Positions 24,379 to 34,171 of a stretch of DNA of 64,000 nucleotides are shown here, one piece after another. The DNA lies in the NCBI RefSeq assembly GCF_015244745.1, contig NZ_JABCQI010000009.1, positions 62,001 to 126,000 on the forward strand, read 5' to 3'. The position numbers were made by a program, and so were the translations under genes. Source of the stretch: Gluconobacter cadivus. GTDB lineage: Bacteria > Pseudomonadota > Alphaproteobacteria > Acetobacterales > Acetobacteraceae. Within the stretch, counting starts at the first letter, position 1, and every line of letters starts with the position of its first letter. The notes under the pieces were generated by a model. The model did no database searches, was not told where the DNA came from, and saw only the letters and a program-made list of their open reading frames with translations.

Positions 24379-27075
24379 TCAGTCTTCCGACGACGTGTCG
24401 GAGACAGTCTTACGCTTCCGCGGCGTTGTGGTTTTCGTTTTTGTGGCGGATTTGGCCGGGATACGCTTCGTTACCGTCTTCGGAGCGGCCTCATCCCCTT
24501 CCGCAGAAGCAACGGTTTTCTTGGCCTTTGTGGTCTTTGGAGCTGCTTTTTTCGCGGAAGTTTTTTTTGCGCCACCTTTCAGGGGCTTGCCCTTTTCCGC
24601 CAGAAGCGCCACCGCCTCATCGAGCGTGACCTCGTTCATGTCCTGCCCCTTGGGCAGGTTGGCGATCAGCTGACCATGCTGGGCATAGGGTCCGAACCGT
24701 CCCTTGCGGATCATGACCGGCTCACCGTCTTTCGGATGTGCGCCCAGATTGCGGATGGAGGCGAGCTTTTTCGCCAGCGCATCCACGGCCCGGTTCAGCC
24801 CGACCGTCAGAACATCGTCATCCTTGTCGAGCGTGCCATAGATCGCGCCCATCTTCACATACGGTCCGAACCGTCCCAGACCGGCTTCGATCTTCTCACC
24901 CGTTTCAGGGTGAAGCCCCACCAGACGCGGCAGGGACAGCAGGCCTAGCGCCTGTTCCATGGTCATGGTGTTGCCGTCGATTCCCTTGGGAATCGTCGTC
25001 CGCTTGGGTTTGGCTTTCTTGTCCTCAGGATTGGGTTCGCCGCGCTGGATATACAGCCCGTACGGCCCGCGACGGATCGAGATGTCCTCGCCGGTATCCG
25101 GGTCCTGACCCAGAATTTTCGGACCGTCATTCAGCCCTTCGGTGTCGCCTTCTTCGGCCACCAGACGGCGTGTGAACTGGCAGGTCGGATAGTTCGAACA
25201 GCCGATGAAGGCGCCGAACTTGCCAAGCCGCAGGCCCAGCCGCCCGGTTCCGCAGGATGTGCAGACGCGCGGATCGCCGCCATCAGGGCGGGGCGGGAAG
25301 AAATGCGGCGCGAGGTCTTCGTCCAGAGCGTCGATGACGTCCGAGATTTTCAGATCTTTGGTCTGCGCCACTGCCGCCGAGAAATCATGCCAGAACGCGG
25401 CCATGACATCATGCCAGTCCGCGCGGCCGCCTGAAATGTCGTCAAGCTGCTCTTCAAGCGAGGCCGTGAAGCCCGAATCCACATAGCGCTCGAAGAAAGA
25501 CGTCAGGAACGCCGTAACCAGCCGTCCACGATCCTCGGGGATGAAGCGCCGTGCATCCAGCCGCACGTAATTGCGGTCCCGCAGCACGCCCAGAATGGAG
25601 GCATAGGTCGAGGGGCGGCCAATGCCGATCTCTTCCATTTTCTTGACGAGCGAGGCTTCCGAATAGCGCGGGGGCGGCTGGGTGAAATGCTGTTCGGCAT
25701 CCACGGCGCCGGTCGTCAGGCGGTCGCCTTCCTTCATCGGCGGCAGGAGCTTGCCGTCTTCATCCTCGACTTTGGTGTCGTCCCGGCCTTCGATATAGAG
25801 CTTGAGGAAGCCGTCGAATGCGATGGTCGAGCCTGTGGCGCGCAGAAGCGTCTGACCGCTGGCATCGGCGAGCGTCACCGCGACCTGATCCAGTTCCGCC
25901 GACTGCATCTGCGAGGCGACGGAGCGCTTCCAGATCAGTTCGTACAGCTTCTTCTGGTCGGGTGTCAGCGCATGGCCGACCTGCTGGGGCGTCAGGAAGA
26001 CGTCCGTCGGACGGATGGCCTCATGGGCCTCCTGCGCGTTCTTGGCCTTGGTGGAATAGGCGCGCGGGAAATCCGGCACATAGTCGTCGCCGAACGTCTC
26101 GCCGATATGCCCGCGGATGGAGCCAATGGCTTCTTTCGCCATCGTCACGCCGTCGGTTCGCATATAGGTGATCAGGCCTGTAGTTTCGCCGCGCAGATCC
26201 ACGCCTTCATAAAGTTGCTGCGCCGTACGCATCGTTGTCTGCGCGCTCATGCCGAGCTTGCGGGATGCTTCCTGCTGGAGGGTCGATGTCGTGAACGGCG
26301 GCGGCGGATTACGCTTGGTGCGCTTGCGCTCGACGGAGCGGACCGTGAACTGGCCGCCGAGGACCGTATCGCGCGCTCCGAACGCCAGCTGTTCGTTGTT
26401 CAGGTCGAACTGGTCGAGCTTTTCGCCCTTGAGATGCGTCAGGCGGGCCTGGAACGCGGCCTTGCCGGGTGTCGTGAAGCCGCCGGTGACGGTCCAGTAT
26501 TCTTTCGGGCGAAAAACCTCGATTTCGGCTTCGCGCTCACAGATCAGACGCAGTGCGACGGACTGCACGCGCCCGGCACTCCGGCTGCCCGGCAGCTTGC
26601 GCCACAGGACGGGGGAGAGCGTAAAGCCCACCAGATAGTCCAGCGCGCGGCGGGCCAAGTAAGCGTCGATCAGCGGGCGGTCCAGCTCGCGTGGAGCCGC
26701 CATCGCCGCCGTGACGGCCGATTTGGTGATTTCGTTGAAGGTGACGCGATGGACGTCCACGTTCTTCAGAAGCTTTTTTTCTTCCAGAACGCTGCGGACA
26801 TGCCACGAAATCGCTTCGCCTTCGCGATCCGGGTCAGTGGCGAGATAGAGGTTTTTCGCCCCCTTCAGCGCCTTGGTGATGGCCGAGATCTGCTTTGCGC
26901 CGCGTTCGTCCGTCTGCCAGCTCATGGCAAAGTTCTCGTCCGGGCGCACGCTCCCGTCTTTGGGCGGCAGATCTCGCACATGTCCGAATGAAGCGAGCAC
27001 GGTATATCCGCTTCCCAGATACTTGTTGATCGTCTTGGCCTTTGCCGGGCTCTCGACCACCACAACGTCCGTCAT
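24379..27075 (-). CDS. topA: DNA topoisomerase I
   Basis: The 898-residue type IA enzyme relaxes negative supercoils. The TOPRIM domain begins at once (VVVESPAKAKTINKYLG) and has ATDPDREGEAISWH. The active-site Tyr lies in GLITYMRTDG. A C-terminal zinc finger (CTSCGTGRLGLRLGKF with later Cys residues) is followed by several topoisomerase-C repeats of the type RxGRFGPY. The tail is very rich in Lys, Ala and Thr and should bind DNA. ATG 27075 has GGAG five bases upstream; the longer frame overlaps dprA. It lies 25 bases past the dprA stop. Confidence 0.95.
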   Translation of the reverse strand: MTDVVVVESPAKAKTINKYLGSGYTVLASFGHVRDLPPKDGSVRPDENFAMSWQTDERGAKQISAITKALKGAKNLYLATDPDREGEAISWHVRSVLEEKKLLKNVDVHRVTFNEITKSAVTAAMAAPRELDRPLIDAYLARRALDYLVGFTLSPVLWRKLPGSRSAGRVQSVALRLICEREAEIEVFRPKEYWTVTGGFTTPGKAAFQARLTHLKGEKLDQFDLNNEQLAFGARDTVLGGQFTVRSVERKRTKRNPPPPFTTSTLQQEASRKLGMSAQTTMRTAQQLYEGVDLRGETTGLITYMRTDGVTMAKEAIGSIRGHIGETFGDDYVPDFPRAYSTKAKNAQEAHEAIRPTDVFLTPQQVGHALTPDQKKLYELIWKRSVASQMQSAELDQVAVTLADASGQTLLRATGSTIAFDGFLKLYIEGRDDTKVEDEDGKLLPPMKEGDRLTTGAVDAEQHFTQPPPRYSEASLVKKMEEIGIGRPSTYASILGVLRDRNYVRLDARRFIPEDRGRLVTAFLTSFFERYVDSGFTASLEEQLDDISGGRADWHDVMAAFWHDFSAAVAQTKDLKISDVIDALDEDLAPHFFPPRPDGGDPRVCTSCGTGRLGLRLGKFGAFIGCSNYPTCQFTRRLVAEEGDTEGLNDGPKILGQDPDTGEDISIRRGPYGLYIQRGEPNPEDKKAKPKRTTIPKGIDGNTMTMEQALGLLSLPRLVGLHPETGEKIEAGLGRFGPYVKMGAIYGTLDKDDDVLTVGLNRAVDALAKKLASIRNLGAHPKDGEPVMIRKGRFGPYAQHGQLIANLPKGQDMNEVTLDEAVALLAEKGKPLKGGAKKTSAKKAAPKTTKAKKTVASAEGDEAAPKTVTKRIPAKSATKTKTTTPRKRKTVSDTSSED

Positions 27076-27100
27076 CGCCACTCCGGTATTCCGCGTCACT

Positions 27101-28285
27101 TCAGTTCGGCAGCAACGCCACGCGTCCGCCGGGCACAAACTCCACGACCCCGCCAAGCTCAAGCTCGGCCAGCGTCGCAAGCACTGCCGACACGGAGAAC
27201 TGGCAGCGGCGCACCACATCGTCAACTGCTACAGGCGTCACGGAGAGAAGAGACCGCACGCTTTGCTGCACCAGATCGGGGTCGATCCAGTCGGCATCGG
27301 AGATGTCGCCCCATACAGACGTTGGTTCGGAAAAGCCGGTCAAAGGCGGGGTGTGGCGTGCTGGATGCTGCCATGGTGCAGGCTCACGCTCGGGAAGCTC
27401 AAGCGGTAGAGCCTGAAGAATATCGGCAATATTTTCTGTCAGGGTTGCCTGACCCGTTTTCAGCAGATGGTTGCCGCCCCGTGACCGGGGATCGAGCGGT
27501 GAACCCGGCACGACCAGAAGTTCACGATTGTAGGACTGGGCAAGATCGGCCGTGATCATCGTGCCTGATTCTAGCGCTGCTTCGATAATCAGGCATCCCG
27601 ACGAAATCCCGGCGATCAGGCGGTTGCGCCTTGGAAAATGGCGGGCCTGCGGGGCGGTTCCGAGCAGCGCTTCCGTTACCAGACAGCCATTTTCGGCAAT
27701 CTGCTGCTGAAGGGATGCATTTTCCGGCGGATAGGCATGATCCAGCCCTCCGGCGATCGCACCGACCGTCAGGCCGGGATGCAGTGCGGCGGCGTGTGCT
27801 GCCGAGTCGATACCCCGCGCCAGCCCGGAAACCACGCAGATTCCGGCATGAGCCATTTGGGCCGAAAGGCTCTCTGCAATCCGGATTCCCGCAGCCGAGG
27901 CATTGCGCGCACCTACCACCCCTACAGACCGCATCGACAGCTTCCGGACATCCCCGAGCGCGAACAGTACCGGTGGCGCATCCGGCACATGGGACAGGAG
28001 TAGCGGATAGTCTGCATCCCCCCGGACCAGCATTTTCCCGCCCAGTTTTTCAAGGCGTTCCAGTTCGTCCGTCATGCGAGAAACGGACGGAATGGCAGGG
28101 TCGTCCCGCCGCCCTGCTTTACGCATGCGTCCGGGCAGTGCTGCCAGAGCGGCTCCTGCGCTGCCATACTGCGTCATCAGTCGCGCAAAGTTGATCGGAC
28201 CAACGCCCGTTGTTTGCGACAGGCGCAGCGTGTCGATTCGGTCTGCGGCAGAAACGACGGGAGAGGCGGCTGCGGAATCTGTCAT
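27101..28285 (-). CDS. dprA: DNA-processing protein DprA
   Basis: The 394-residue protein loads RecA on incoming single-stranded DNA during natural transformation. The Rossmann-like core shows VVGARNASAAGIRIAESL, VVSGLARGIDSAAHAAAL and ALESGTMITADLAQSYNRELLVVPGS. The last 70 residues form the winged-helix domain seen in proteobacterial DprA. ATG 28285 has AAGGAG nine bases upstream. Together with comEC at 34158 it hints at a competence apparatus, although DprA is also kept in species not known to be transformable. Confidence 0.94.
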   Translation of the reverse strand: MTDSAAASPVVSAADRIDTLRLSQTTGVGPINFARLMTQYGSAGAALAALPGRMRKAGRRDDPAIPSVSRMTDELERLEKLGGKMLVRGDADYPLLLSHVPDAPPVLFALGDVRKLSMRSVGVVGARNASAAGIRIAESLSAQMAHAGICVVSGLARGIDSAAHAAALHPGLTVGAIAGGLDHAYPPENASLQQQIAENGCLVTEALLGTAPQARHFPRRNRLIAGISSGCLIIEAALESGTMITADLAQSYNRELLVVPGSPLDPRSRGGNHLLKTGQATLTENIADILQALPLELPEREPAPWQHPARHTPPLTGFSEPTSVWGDISDADWIDPDLVQQSVRSLLSVTPVAVDDVVRRCQFSVSAVLATLAELELGGVVEFVPGGRVALLPN

Positions 28286-28332
28286 AAGGTCTTTCTCCTT
28301 AAGGTAGATTCCTTAATAGGCACTTAAAAACA

Positions 28333-28965
28333 TCAGGAACGGGGCGCTTGGTCCACGTTCACGCGCGGCTCTTGGCCCGTTAGAAGGCGTGCAATATTGC
28401 TCCAGTGTCGTGCCCAGATCAGCATCGAGACGAGCAGCGTCGCCACCGGGATCGGGGAGTGCAGCGCGCGTCCGGACAGCAGCACCATCAGCATCGGCGC
28501 GAGCAGAAATGCCGCCAGAGCCCCGGCTGAGGAAATCCGGCTCAGGCGCGCCACCAGCAGCCACACCACGCAGCAGGCCAGCCCGACCGGCCAGGACAGA
28601 ACCCAGATCGTCCCGAGACCCGTCGCAACGCCCTTGCCCCCCTTGAAGCCGAGCCAGATCGGAAAACAGTGCCCGATAACGACAGCGACGGTTGCGACGG
28701 CCATGGTCATGTCGCTCGCGCCCGGAAAGAAAAACCGTGCGATTAGGACAGCGGCTGCCCCCTTGAGCGCATCCAGCAGCAGCGTGGCCGCTGCCAGACC
28801 GCGTCGTCCCGTGCGCAGGACATTGGTTGCGCCGATATTGCCCGAACCGATTTTGCGAATATCCCCGCCGCCAGAAAGCGCCGTCAGCAGCAGCCCGAAC
28901 GGAATACTTCCGATGACGTAGGACACGAGGAACAGCAGGATGAGCTGTGCCTGAAAGCCGCTCAC
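28333..28965 (-). CDS. plsY: Glycerol-3-phosphate acyltransferase PlsY
   Basis: The 210-residue membrane enzyme transfers the acyl group from acyl-phosphate to glycerol-3-phosphate, the first step of phospholipid synthesis. Five hydrophobic segments are visible. The three conserved loops are present: SIPFGLLL, GSGNIGATNVLRTGRRG, and the later GHCFPIWLGFKGGKGVATGLG. The ATG overlaps the stop of the upstream pyrC-like gene (ATGA), so translation is probably coupled. Confidence 0.95.
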   Translation of the reverse strand: MSGFQAQLILLFLVSYVIGSIPFGLLLTALSGGGDIRKIGSGNIGATNVLRTGRRGLAAATLLLDALKGAAAVLIARFFFPGASDMTMAVATVAVVIGHCFPIWLGFKGGKGVATGLGTIWVLSWPVGLACCVVWLLVARLSRISSAGALAAFLLAPMLMVLLSGRALHSPIPVATLLVSMLIWARHWSNIARLLTGQEPRVNVDQAPRS

Positions 28966-30248
28966 GAGCGGGCCTCCGCCAGCCCGTCAGCCGTGAAGAC
29001 TTCCACGCCGCGCTTGAAGGTCCGCAGGACACGGCCTTTCAGATTCCGGCCGTCAAAGGGTGTGTTTTGCGCGCGTCCCGGCAGGTCTCCGGCGAGCACA
29101 GTCCACGAGCCTTCCGGATCGAACAGGCACAGATCGGCATCGCTCCCGACTGCCAGCGTTCCGGCCTCAAGCCCCAGCAGGGCGGCTGGAGCGGAGGTCA
29201 GGAGACGCAACGCATCTACGAGTGGCAGTCCCGCGCCGAGCGTGACGCCCAGCAGCGTGACCAGTCCGGTGCCGCCAGCACGGGCCTGCGCGAAAGGCAG
29301 CCGCTTGTCATCCGCGTCCGCCGGAGCATGGTCGGAGGCTACAGCGTCAATCGTTCCGTCCGCCAGTGCGGCACAGACGGCCTGTCGGTCCGTATTGTTG
29401 CGCAAGGGAGGCGAGAGTTTCGCGTAGGTGCGGAAGTCGCCGATATCGTCTTCGGTCATGGCGAAATAGGGCGGCGCCGTATCGCAGGTCACGCGTACGC
29501 CCCGCCTTTTGGCTGCACGGATCAGGTCCAGCCCTTCTGCCGTCGAGACATGCGCGAAATGCAGCCGCGCGCCTGTCATGGCCGCCAGACGCAGATCGCG
29601 GGCGATCATGATGGCCTCGGCTTCGGCCGGAACCTGCGGCAGGCCCATCCGCACTGCGCGTGCTCCGGCGGTGGCACAGGCCCCTTTAGCCAGAGACGGA
29701 TCTTCCGGATGCTGCACCACGATGGCGTCCAGAAAGCGCGAATAGGACAGCAGGTTGCGCATCTGCTTGGCGTCCGAAATCGCGCGGGTTCCGTCCGTGA
29801 ACGCCACGGCTCCAGCGTTGCGCAGAAGCCCGAGTTCGGCCATCTCACCGCCCTCGCAGCCGCGCGTCAGCGCGCCGTAGGGATGGATCGAGACCATACC
29901 CGTCTCTTCGCCCCGGACCCGCAGCAGATGCACGAGCGCCGGGTTGTCGATCGGGGGCGAGGTGTTGGGCAGGACCGCCATGGTCGTGATGCCGCCTGCC
30001 ACGGCTGCCCGCGCCCCGGAAGACACGCTCTCGCGGTATTCCGATCCCGGCTCTCCGAGGGCCACGCGCATGTCCACCAGACCGGGACACAGGACGGCTC
30101 CCGCGCCATCAATGATCCGCGCGCCTTCGGGGACCGGTCCGTCTTCGCAGGCGACGATCTTGCCCTGACGCACAACTAGTCGCCCGATTTCGTCCCGGCT
30201 CGAAGCCGGGTCGATCAGGCGGACATTTTCAAAAACGATATCAGTCAT
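28962..30248 (-). CDS. pyrC': Dihydroorotase-like protein, probably inactive (PyrC'/PyrX type)
   Basis: The 428-residue protein has the class I dihydroorotase fold, but where active enzymes have D-x-H-x-H followed by REPG it reads [13 protein letters not shown] (residues 57-68), so both metal-binding His are missing. The later TPHH-like segment is also altered ([13 protein letters not shown]). HPED, HVSTAEG and ASDHAP remain. Such pseudo-enzymes overlap pyrB in Pseudomonas and others and act as structural subunits of aspartate carbamoyltransferase. The start overlaps the pyrB stop by four bases. A true dihydroorotase should be encoded elsewhere. Confidence 0.88.
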   Translation of the reverse strand: MTDIVFENVRLIDPASSRDEIGRLVVRQGKIVACEDGPVPEGARIIDGAGAVLCPGLVDMRVALGEPGSEYRESVSSGARAAVAGGITTMAVLPNTSPPIDNPALVHLLRVRGEETGMVSIHPYGALTRGCEGGEMAELGLLRNAGAVAFTDGTRAISDAKQMRNLLSYSRFLDAIVVQHPEDPSLAKGACATAGARAVRMGLPQVPAEAEAIMIARDLRLAAMTGARLHFAHVSTAEGLDLIRAAKRRGVRVTCDTAPPYFAMTEDDIGDFRTYAKLSPPLRNNTDRQAVCAALADGTIDAVASDHAPADADDKRLPFAQARAGGTGLVTLLGVTLGAGLPLVDALRLLTSAPAALLGLEAGTLAVGSDADLCLFDPEGSWTVLAGDLPGRAQNTPFDGRNLKGRVLRTFKRGVEVFTADGLAEARS

Positions 30249-31186
30249 ACCGGCATCCGTGCCCGGGACAGACGGTCCAGAACCGCCATCCGCACAGCCA
30301 CGCCCATTTCAACCTGTTCGGAAATCACGCTCTGATCCGAATCCGCCACGTCCGAGGCGATTTCGACGCCACGGTTCATTGGGCCCGGATGCATAACCAG
30401 CGCGCCGGGATTGGCCAGTGCCAGACGGCGGCGGTCCAGCCCAAAGAAATGGAAATATTCCCGCGCACTCGGCACCAGACCCGCCCCCATGCGCTCCTTC
30501 TGAAGCCGCAGGGACATGACGACATCCGCGCCGTCCAGCGCCTTGTCCATGTCCGAATATAGCTCGACATTGCCGAGCTCAGCCATGGCCCCCGGCAGCA
30601 GCGTCGGCGGGCCGACCAGCCGCACCCGGTTTCCGAATGCCGTCAGCAGATGGATGTTGGAACGTGCCACCCGGCTGTGTCCGACATCGCCGCAGATCGC
30701 GACCGTAAGGCCCTCAAGACGGCCGAAATGCCGGCGGATGGTCAGCGCATCCAGCAGCGCCTGTGTCGGATGTTCATGCGTGCCGTCGCCCGCATTGACG
30801 ACGCTGGCTTCGACTTTCTGCGACAGCAGGGCGGGCGCGCCGGACTGCGCGTGGCGGATGACCAGCAGGTCACAACGCATGGCGTTGAGCGTCGCCGCCG
30901 TATCCAGCAGCGTCTCGCCCTTGTTCACCGAACTTGTGGCGACGGACATGTTGATGACGTCCGCGCCAAGCCGCTTGCCCGCGAGTTCGAAACTCGTGCG
31001 GGTGCGGGTGCTGTCTTCGTAGAACAGATTGATGACCGTCCGCCCCCGCAGCGCATCACGCGGCGCGGAGCGCGAACGGCTCAGCAGCGCATAGCTCTCC
31101 GCCAGATCGAGGAACGGCACGAGCTGTTCAGCCGACAGCCCCTCGATTCCCAGAAGATGCCGGGGGACGGAGGGCCGCTCAGCCAT
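30245..31186 (-). CDS. pyrB: Aspartate carbamoyltransferase catalytic subunit
   Basis: The 313-residue enzyme condenses carbamoyl phosphate and aspartate, the committed step of pyrimidine synthesis. The carbamoyl-phosphate loop [18 protein letters not shown] and [12 protein letters not shown] are present, as is [12 protein letters not shown] near the C terminus. No regulatory subunit gene (pyrI) is adjacent. Instead the pyrC' pseudo-subunit overlaps it, as in class A holoenzymes. The start overlaps the gltX 3' end by eight bases. Confidence 0.95.
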   Translation of the reverse strand: MAERPSVPRHLLGIEGLSAEQLVPFLDLAESYALLSRSRSAPRDALRGRTVINLFYEDSTRTRTSFELAGKRLGADVINMSVATSSVNKGETLLDTAATLNAMRCDLLVIRHAQSGAPALLSQKVEASVVNAGDGTHEHPTQALLDALTIRRHFGRLEGLTVAICGDVGHSRVARSNIHLLTAFGNRVRLVGPPTLLPGAMAELGNVELYSDMDKALDGADVVMSLRLQKERMGAGLVPSAREYFHFFGLDRRRLALANPGALVMHPGPMNRGVEIASDVADSDQSVISEQVEMGVAVRMAVLDRLSRARMPV

Positions 31187-32597
31187 CGTTGGATACGGAA
31201 GCGAGAACGGCGGCGATGCGGGCCAGAACCTCGTCCTGTCCCAGCGCTGCGAGCGTCAGATCAATGCCCGGAGACGTCGTGGAACCGGTCATGGCCGCGC
31301 GCAGCGGCTGGGCCACGGAGCCGAGCTTGATCTCGTGTTTTTCAGCATAGGCGCGCAGCGTCGCATCGACGGTTTCCGGCGTGAAGTCCGAAAGCGCGGC
31401 CAGATCCTTGCCGACGCCCTGCAGAACCGTGCGCCCGTCCTCGCCCAGCAGCTTCTCGGCTTTAGGGGTGAAGGTCAGGGGCAGGGTGAAGCCTGCGAAA
31501 GCGGCATTGTCCGCCAGTTCCACGAGCGTCTTTGCGCGCTCCTTGAGGCCCGGCATCATCGCAAGGATGCGCGCGCGGGTCTTGTCATCCGTCACAACGC
31601 CGTCGCGACCTGCAAGGCGCTGCATGACGTCATCCGTCAGGCGCGCATCATCGGCAACGCGCATCCAGATCCCGTTCAGATGCGCCAGCTTGACGTAATC
31701 CATGCGGGACGGGGAGCGGCCTACGCCATCCAGATCGAAGAGCTTGATCTGTTCCTCGCGGGACAGGACTTCGGCATCGCCATGACCCCAGCCCAGACGC
31801 AGCAGGTAGTTGCACAGGGCTTCCGGCAGATAGCCTTCCTCGCGGAAATCCACGACCGACTGTGCGCCATGGCGCTTGGACAGCTTGGCGCCATCGGGGC
31901 CGTGGATCAGCGGCAGATGTGCGAAATGCGGCAGGTTCCAGCCCATGGCGCGATAGATCATGGCCTGACGGAACGTGTTCGTCAGATGATCGTCACCGCG
32001 CATGACATGGGTGATGTCCATATCGTGATCGTCCACGACCACGGCATGCAGATAGGTCGGCGTGCCGTCCGAACGCAGCAGGATCAGGTCGTCCATTTCG
32101 GAATTCGCGACCCGGACTTCGCCCTGCACCAGATCCTTGATGATCGTCTCACCGTCACGCGGGGCCTTCAGACGCACGACATACGGCGCACCGGCGGGCG
32201 CTTCGGACGGATCGCGGTCCCGCCATGTGCCATCGTAACGGGGCGGGCGCTTCTCGGCCATGGCCTTCTCACGCATGGCGGTCAGCTCTTCGGGGGTGCA
32301 GAAGCACTTGTAGGCCTGACCCTTTTCCAGAAGCTCAAGTGCCACTTCCGTATGGCGGTCCTGCCGGGCGGACTGGAAAACCGGTTCCGCATCCGCCTCG
32401 ATTCCCATCCAGGCCAGACCGTCAAAGATCACGTCCACGGCTTTTTGAGTGGAGCGTTCCTTGTCGGTGTCCTCGATCCTCAGAAGGAATTCGCCGCCGT
32501 GATGACGGGCAAAGAGGAAATTGAACAGGGCGGCGCGGGCGTTGCCGACATGCAGCAGACCCGTCGGGGAGGGGGCAAATCGCGTACGGATGGTCAT
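31179..32597 (-). CDS. gltX: Glutamyl-tRNA synthetase
   Basis: The 472-residue class I synthetase has [19 protein letters not shown] (HIGH-type motif as HVGN) at residues 6-24 and KLSKRHGAQ as the KMSKS equivalent. The motif [16 protein letters not shown] lies between them. The C-terminal anticodon-binding region is complete. Whether it is discriminating or also charges tRNA-Gln cannot be decided by eye; many alphaproteobacteria use the amidotransferase route. It is the first gene of a minus-strand run leading to DUF1491 at 22.1 kb. Confidence 0.94.
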   Translation of the reverse strand: MTIRTRFAPSPTGLLHVGNARAALFNFLFARHHGGEFLLRIEDTDKERSTQKAVDVIFDGLAWMGIEADAEPVFQSARQDRHTEVALELLEKGQAYKCFCTPEELTAMREKAMAEKRPPRYDGTWRDRDPSEAPAGAPYVVRLKAPRDGETIIKDLVQGEVRVANSEMDDLILLRSDGTPTYLHAVVVDDHDMDITHVMRGDDHLTNTFRQAMIYRAMGWNLPHFAHLPLIHGPDGAKLSKRHGAQSVVDFREEGYLPEALCNYLLRLGWGHGDAEVLSREEQIKLFDLDGVGRSPSRMDYVKLAHLNGIWMRVADDARLTDDVMQRLAGRDGVVTDDKTRARILAMMPGLKERAKTLVELADNAAFAGFTLPLTFTPKAEKLLGEDGRTVLQGVGKDLAALSDFTPETVDATLRAYAEKHEIKLGSVAQPLRAAMTGSTTSPGIDLTLAALGQDEVLARIAAVLASVSNDG

Positions 32598-32737
32598 GCC
32601 GCCATCATATCATGCTCTGACCTGCGCTTCCATCCGCCTGCGCCAGCGGGGCTGCGACGCTCCGTCACGAGCCCGCGCTTTACAAAAAGCTAAGGTTCTT
32701 CAAGCGCGTGTGATTTCCAGCGGCCTCCCGAAGCGGC

Positions 32738-32756
32738 CTATTGTGACGTTCAATAG
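32738..32756. promoter_or_regulatory. Operator-like dyad before the cupin gene
   Basis: CTATTG and CAATAG form a perfect six-base inverted repeat separated by seven bases. It lies 19 bases before the cupin start codon in the gltX/cupin divergent gap, so a bound regulator could block transcription or translation initiation. No regulator gene is adjacent. Confidence 0.4.
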
Positions 32757-32775
32757 TCCGGGTGGTGCCTTTCCA

Positions 32776-33363
32776 ATGAACAGACGCGATTTTAATGCCC
32801 TGCTGGCAGGGCTGGGTCTGACCTTCGGAGAGGGGAAGATCCATCACGCCAGCGCCACGACCTCCCGTGTGGATGTCTTTACGCTGCGCGCCAATGACTG
32901 GGTTCCGAACAATCCGGAACTCCCTGTCATCGTCTATCGCAATGCGCTCGAAGCCGGGCCGGATCGCGAAGCGGTGTATGAAGACCTGTTCAGCCGGAAC
33001 GGCTGGCCGCCGCAGTGGCGCAACGGTGTCTATCCGTTTCATCACTATCACAGCCTTGGTCATGAAGTTCTGGGCTTTTCCAACGGTTCCGCACGCCTGA
33101 TGCTGGGAGGGCCGAACGCCCGGACGGTCGAGGTGCGCGGTGGCGACATCGCCGTGCTTCCGGCCGGAACGGGGCACTGCAATCTCGGATCGGACACGGA
33201 GTTCACCGTCATCGGCGCCTATCCACCCAACCAGTCTTTCGACATCCTCCGCGCCGCGCCTACGGCGGAGCAGAGTGCCCGTATTCACGGCCTGCCATTC
33301 CCGAAAACCGATCCGGTTCAGGGTGCAGCAGGCGTCCTCGCACGGGAGTGGCACCCATCATGA
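32776..33363 (+). CDS. YjlB-type cupin protein with Tat-like leader
   Basis: The protein of about 195 residues begins with NRRDFNALLAGLGL, a twin-arginine-like start followed by a hydrophobic stretch. Homologous YjlB cupins are normally cytoplasmic and lack a leader. The cupin core is clear: NGWPPQWRNGVYPFHHYHS (His cluster), HEVLGFSNGSARLMLGG, VLPAGTGH and IGAYPPNQSFD. Metal binding through the HHYHS histidines is likely. Its stop overlaps the next start (ATGA), so the two genes are coupled. The function of the family is not established. Confidence 0.82.
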   Translation: MNRRDFNALLAGLGLTFGEGKIHHASATTSRVDVFTLRANDWVPNNPELPVIVYRNALEAGPDREAVYEDLFSRNGWPPQWRNGVYPFHHYHSLGHEVLGFSNGSARLMLGGPNARTVEVRGGDIAVLPAGTGHCNLGSDTEFTVIGAYPPNQSFDILRAAPTAEQSARIHGLPFPKTDPVQGAAGVLAREWHPS

Positions 33364-34085
33364 CGGGTTTTCCTCTCAGGCGGCGTCCGTTCCTCGCAGC
33401 GCTTGCTGGTCTGGCCACGGTCAGCAGCGCCAGTGCGGTCGAGGCGACGAGCCAGAAAATGCGGATCGGCATTATCGGCACAGGTCATGTCGGTACGACG
33501 CTGGCGGAGCTCTGGGTTCATGCGGGTTATCCCGTCATGGTGTCATCGCGCTCCCTGAGCGAGGCGCAGTCTCTGGCCACATCGCTGGGCCCGCTCGCCA
33601 CGGCCGGAACCCCGGCGCAGGCGGCGGCCTATGGCGATGTGGTGGTGCTGGCCGTCCCCTATGGTGCTATTCCGCAGCTCGGCCCGCAGCTCAGCCGGAC
33701 GTTGTTGGACAAGGTTCTGCTTGATCCGTCCAATCCCTATCCCTGGCGGGATGGGGCGATTGCGGACACGGCGCAGCGGGACGGGGCGGGGGTGACGACA
33801 CAGCGTTATTTCCCTTCGGCGCATGTGGTGCGGGCGTTCAACTCCATCGATATGACCACGCTACGTTCCGAGGCGCATCGCGCTTCGCCGCTTCTGGCGG
33901 TTCCGGTGGCGGGGGATGATGCGCAGGCTGTCTCGCAGGTGACGACGCTGGTGAGGGCAGCCGGATTCGACCCTGTCGTGACCGGCAATCTTGCGACCGC
34001 AAGGCTGTTTCAGCCGGGGAGCACCGGGTTTGAACTGGAGCGGGATGCTACCGGTCTGAAACAGGCGCTGCACCTTCCGCAGTAG
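33360..34085 (+). CDS. Tat-exported NAD(P)-binding oxidoreductase (F420-reductase-like fold)
   Basis: The 241-residue protein starts with LRRRPFLAALAGLA, a good Tat signal, and a cleavage site after SSASA. The mature part opens with MRIGIIGTGHVGTTLAELW, a GxGxxG dinucleotide fold, and has VVLAVPYGAIPQL, SNPYPWRDG and VVRAFNS, typical of the NADPH-dependent F420-reductase-like family. Tat export would allow folding with NADP(H) before transport, as for glucose-fructose oxidoreductase of Zymomonas. The substrate is unknown. It is coupled to the cupin gene by an ATGA overlap. Confidence 0.8.
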   Translation: MTGFPLRRRPFLAALAGLATVSSASAVEATSQKMRIGIIGTGHVGTTLAELWVHAGYPVMVSSRSLSEAQSLATSLGPLATAGTPAQAAAYGDVVVLAVPYGAIPQLGPQLSRTLLDKVLLDPSNPYPWRDGAIADTAQRDGAGVTTQRYFPSAHVVRAFNSIDMTTLRSEAHRASPLLAVPVAGDDAQAVSQVTTLVRAAGFDPVVTGNLATARLFQPGSTGFELERDATGLKQALHLPQ

Positions 34086-34147
34086 ATTGAGCCGCAGGAG
34101 GCGCTGACCTTAATCGGGGAGGCGCGTCCTGCGGAAAAATCCGTTAC

Positions 34148-34171
34148 GGTTCTGTTTGTGAAGACAGAACC
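34148..34171 (+). promoter_or_regulatory. Hairpin enclosing the comEC start codon
   Basis: GGTTCTGT (34148-34155) and ACAGAACC (34164-34171) are perfect complements, and the comEC GTG lies in the eight-base loop between them. Such a fold would affect ribosome access. No good ribosome site is visible upstream. Confidence 0.45.

Noticed and set aside
25687-26991. Antisense open frame opposite topA
   Set aside because: Shadow of topA codon bias; no motif.
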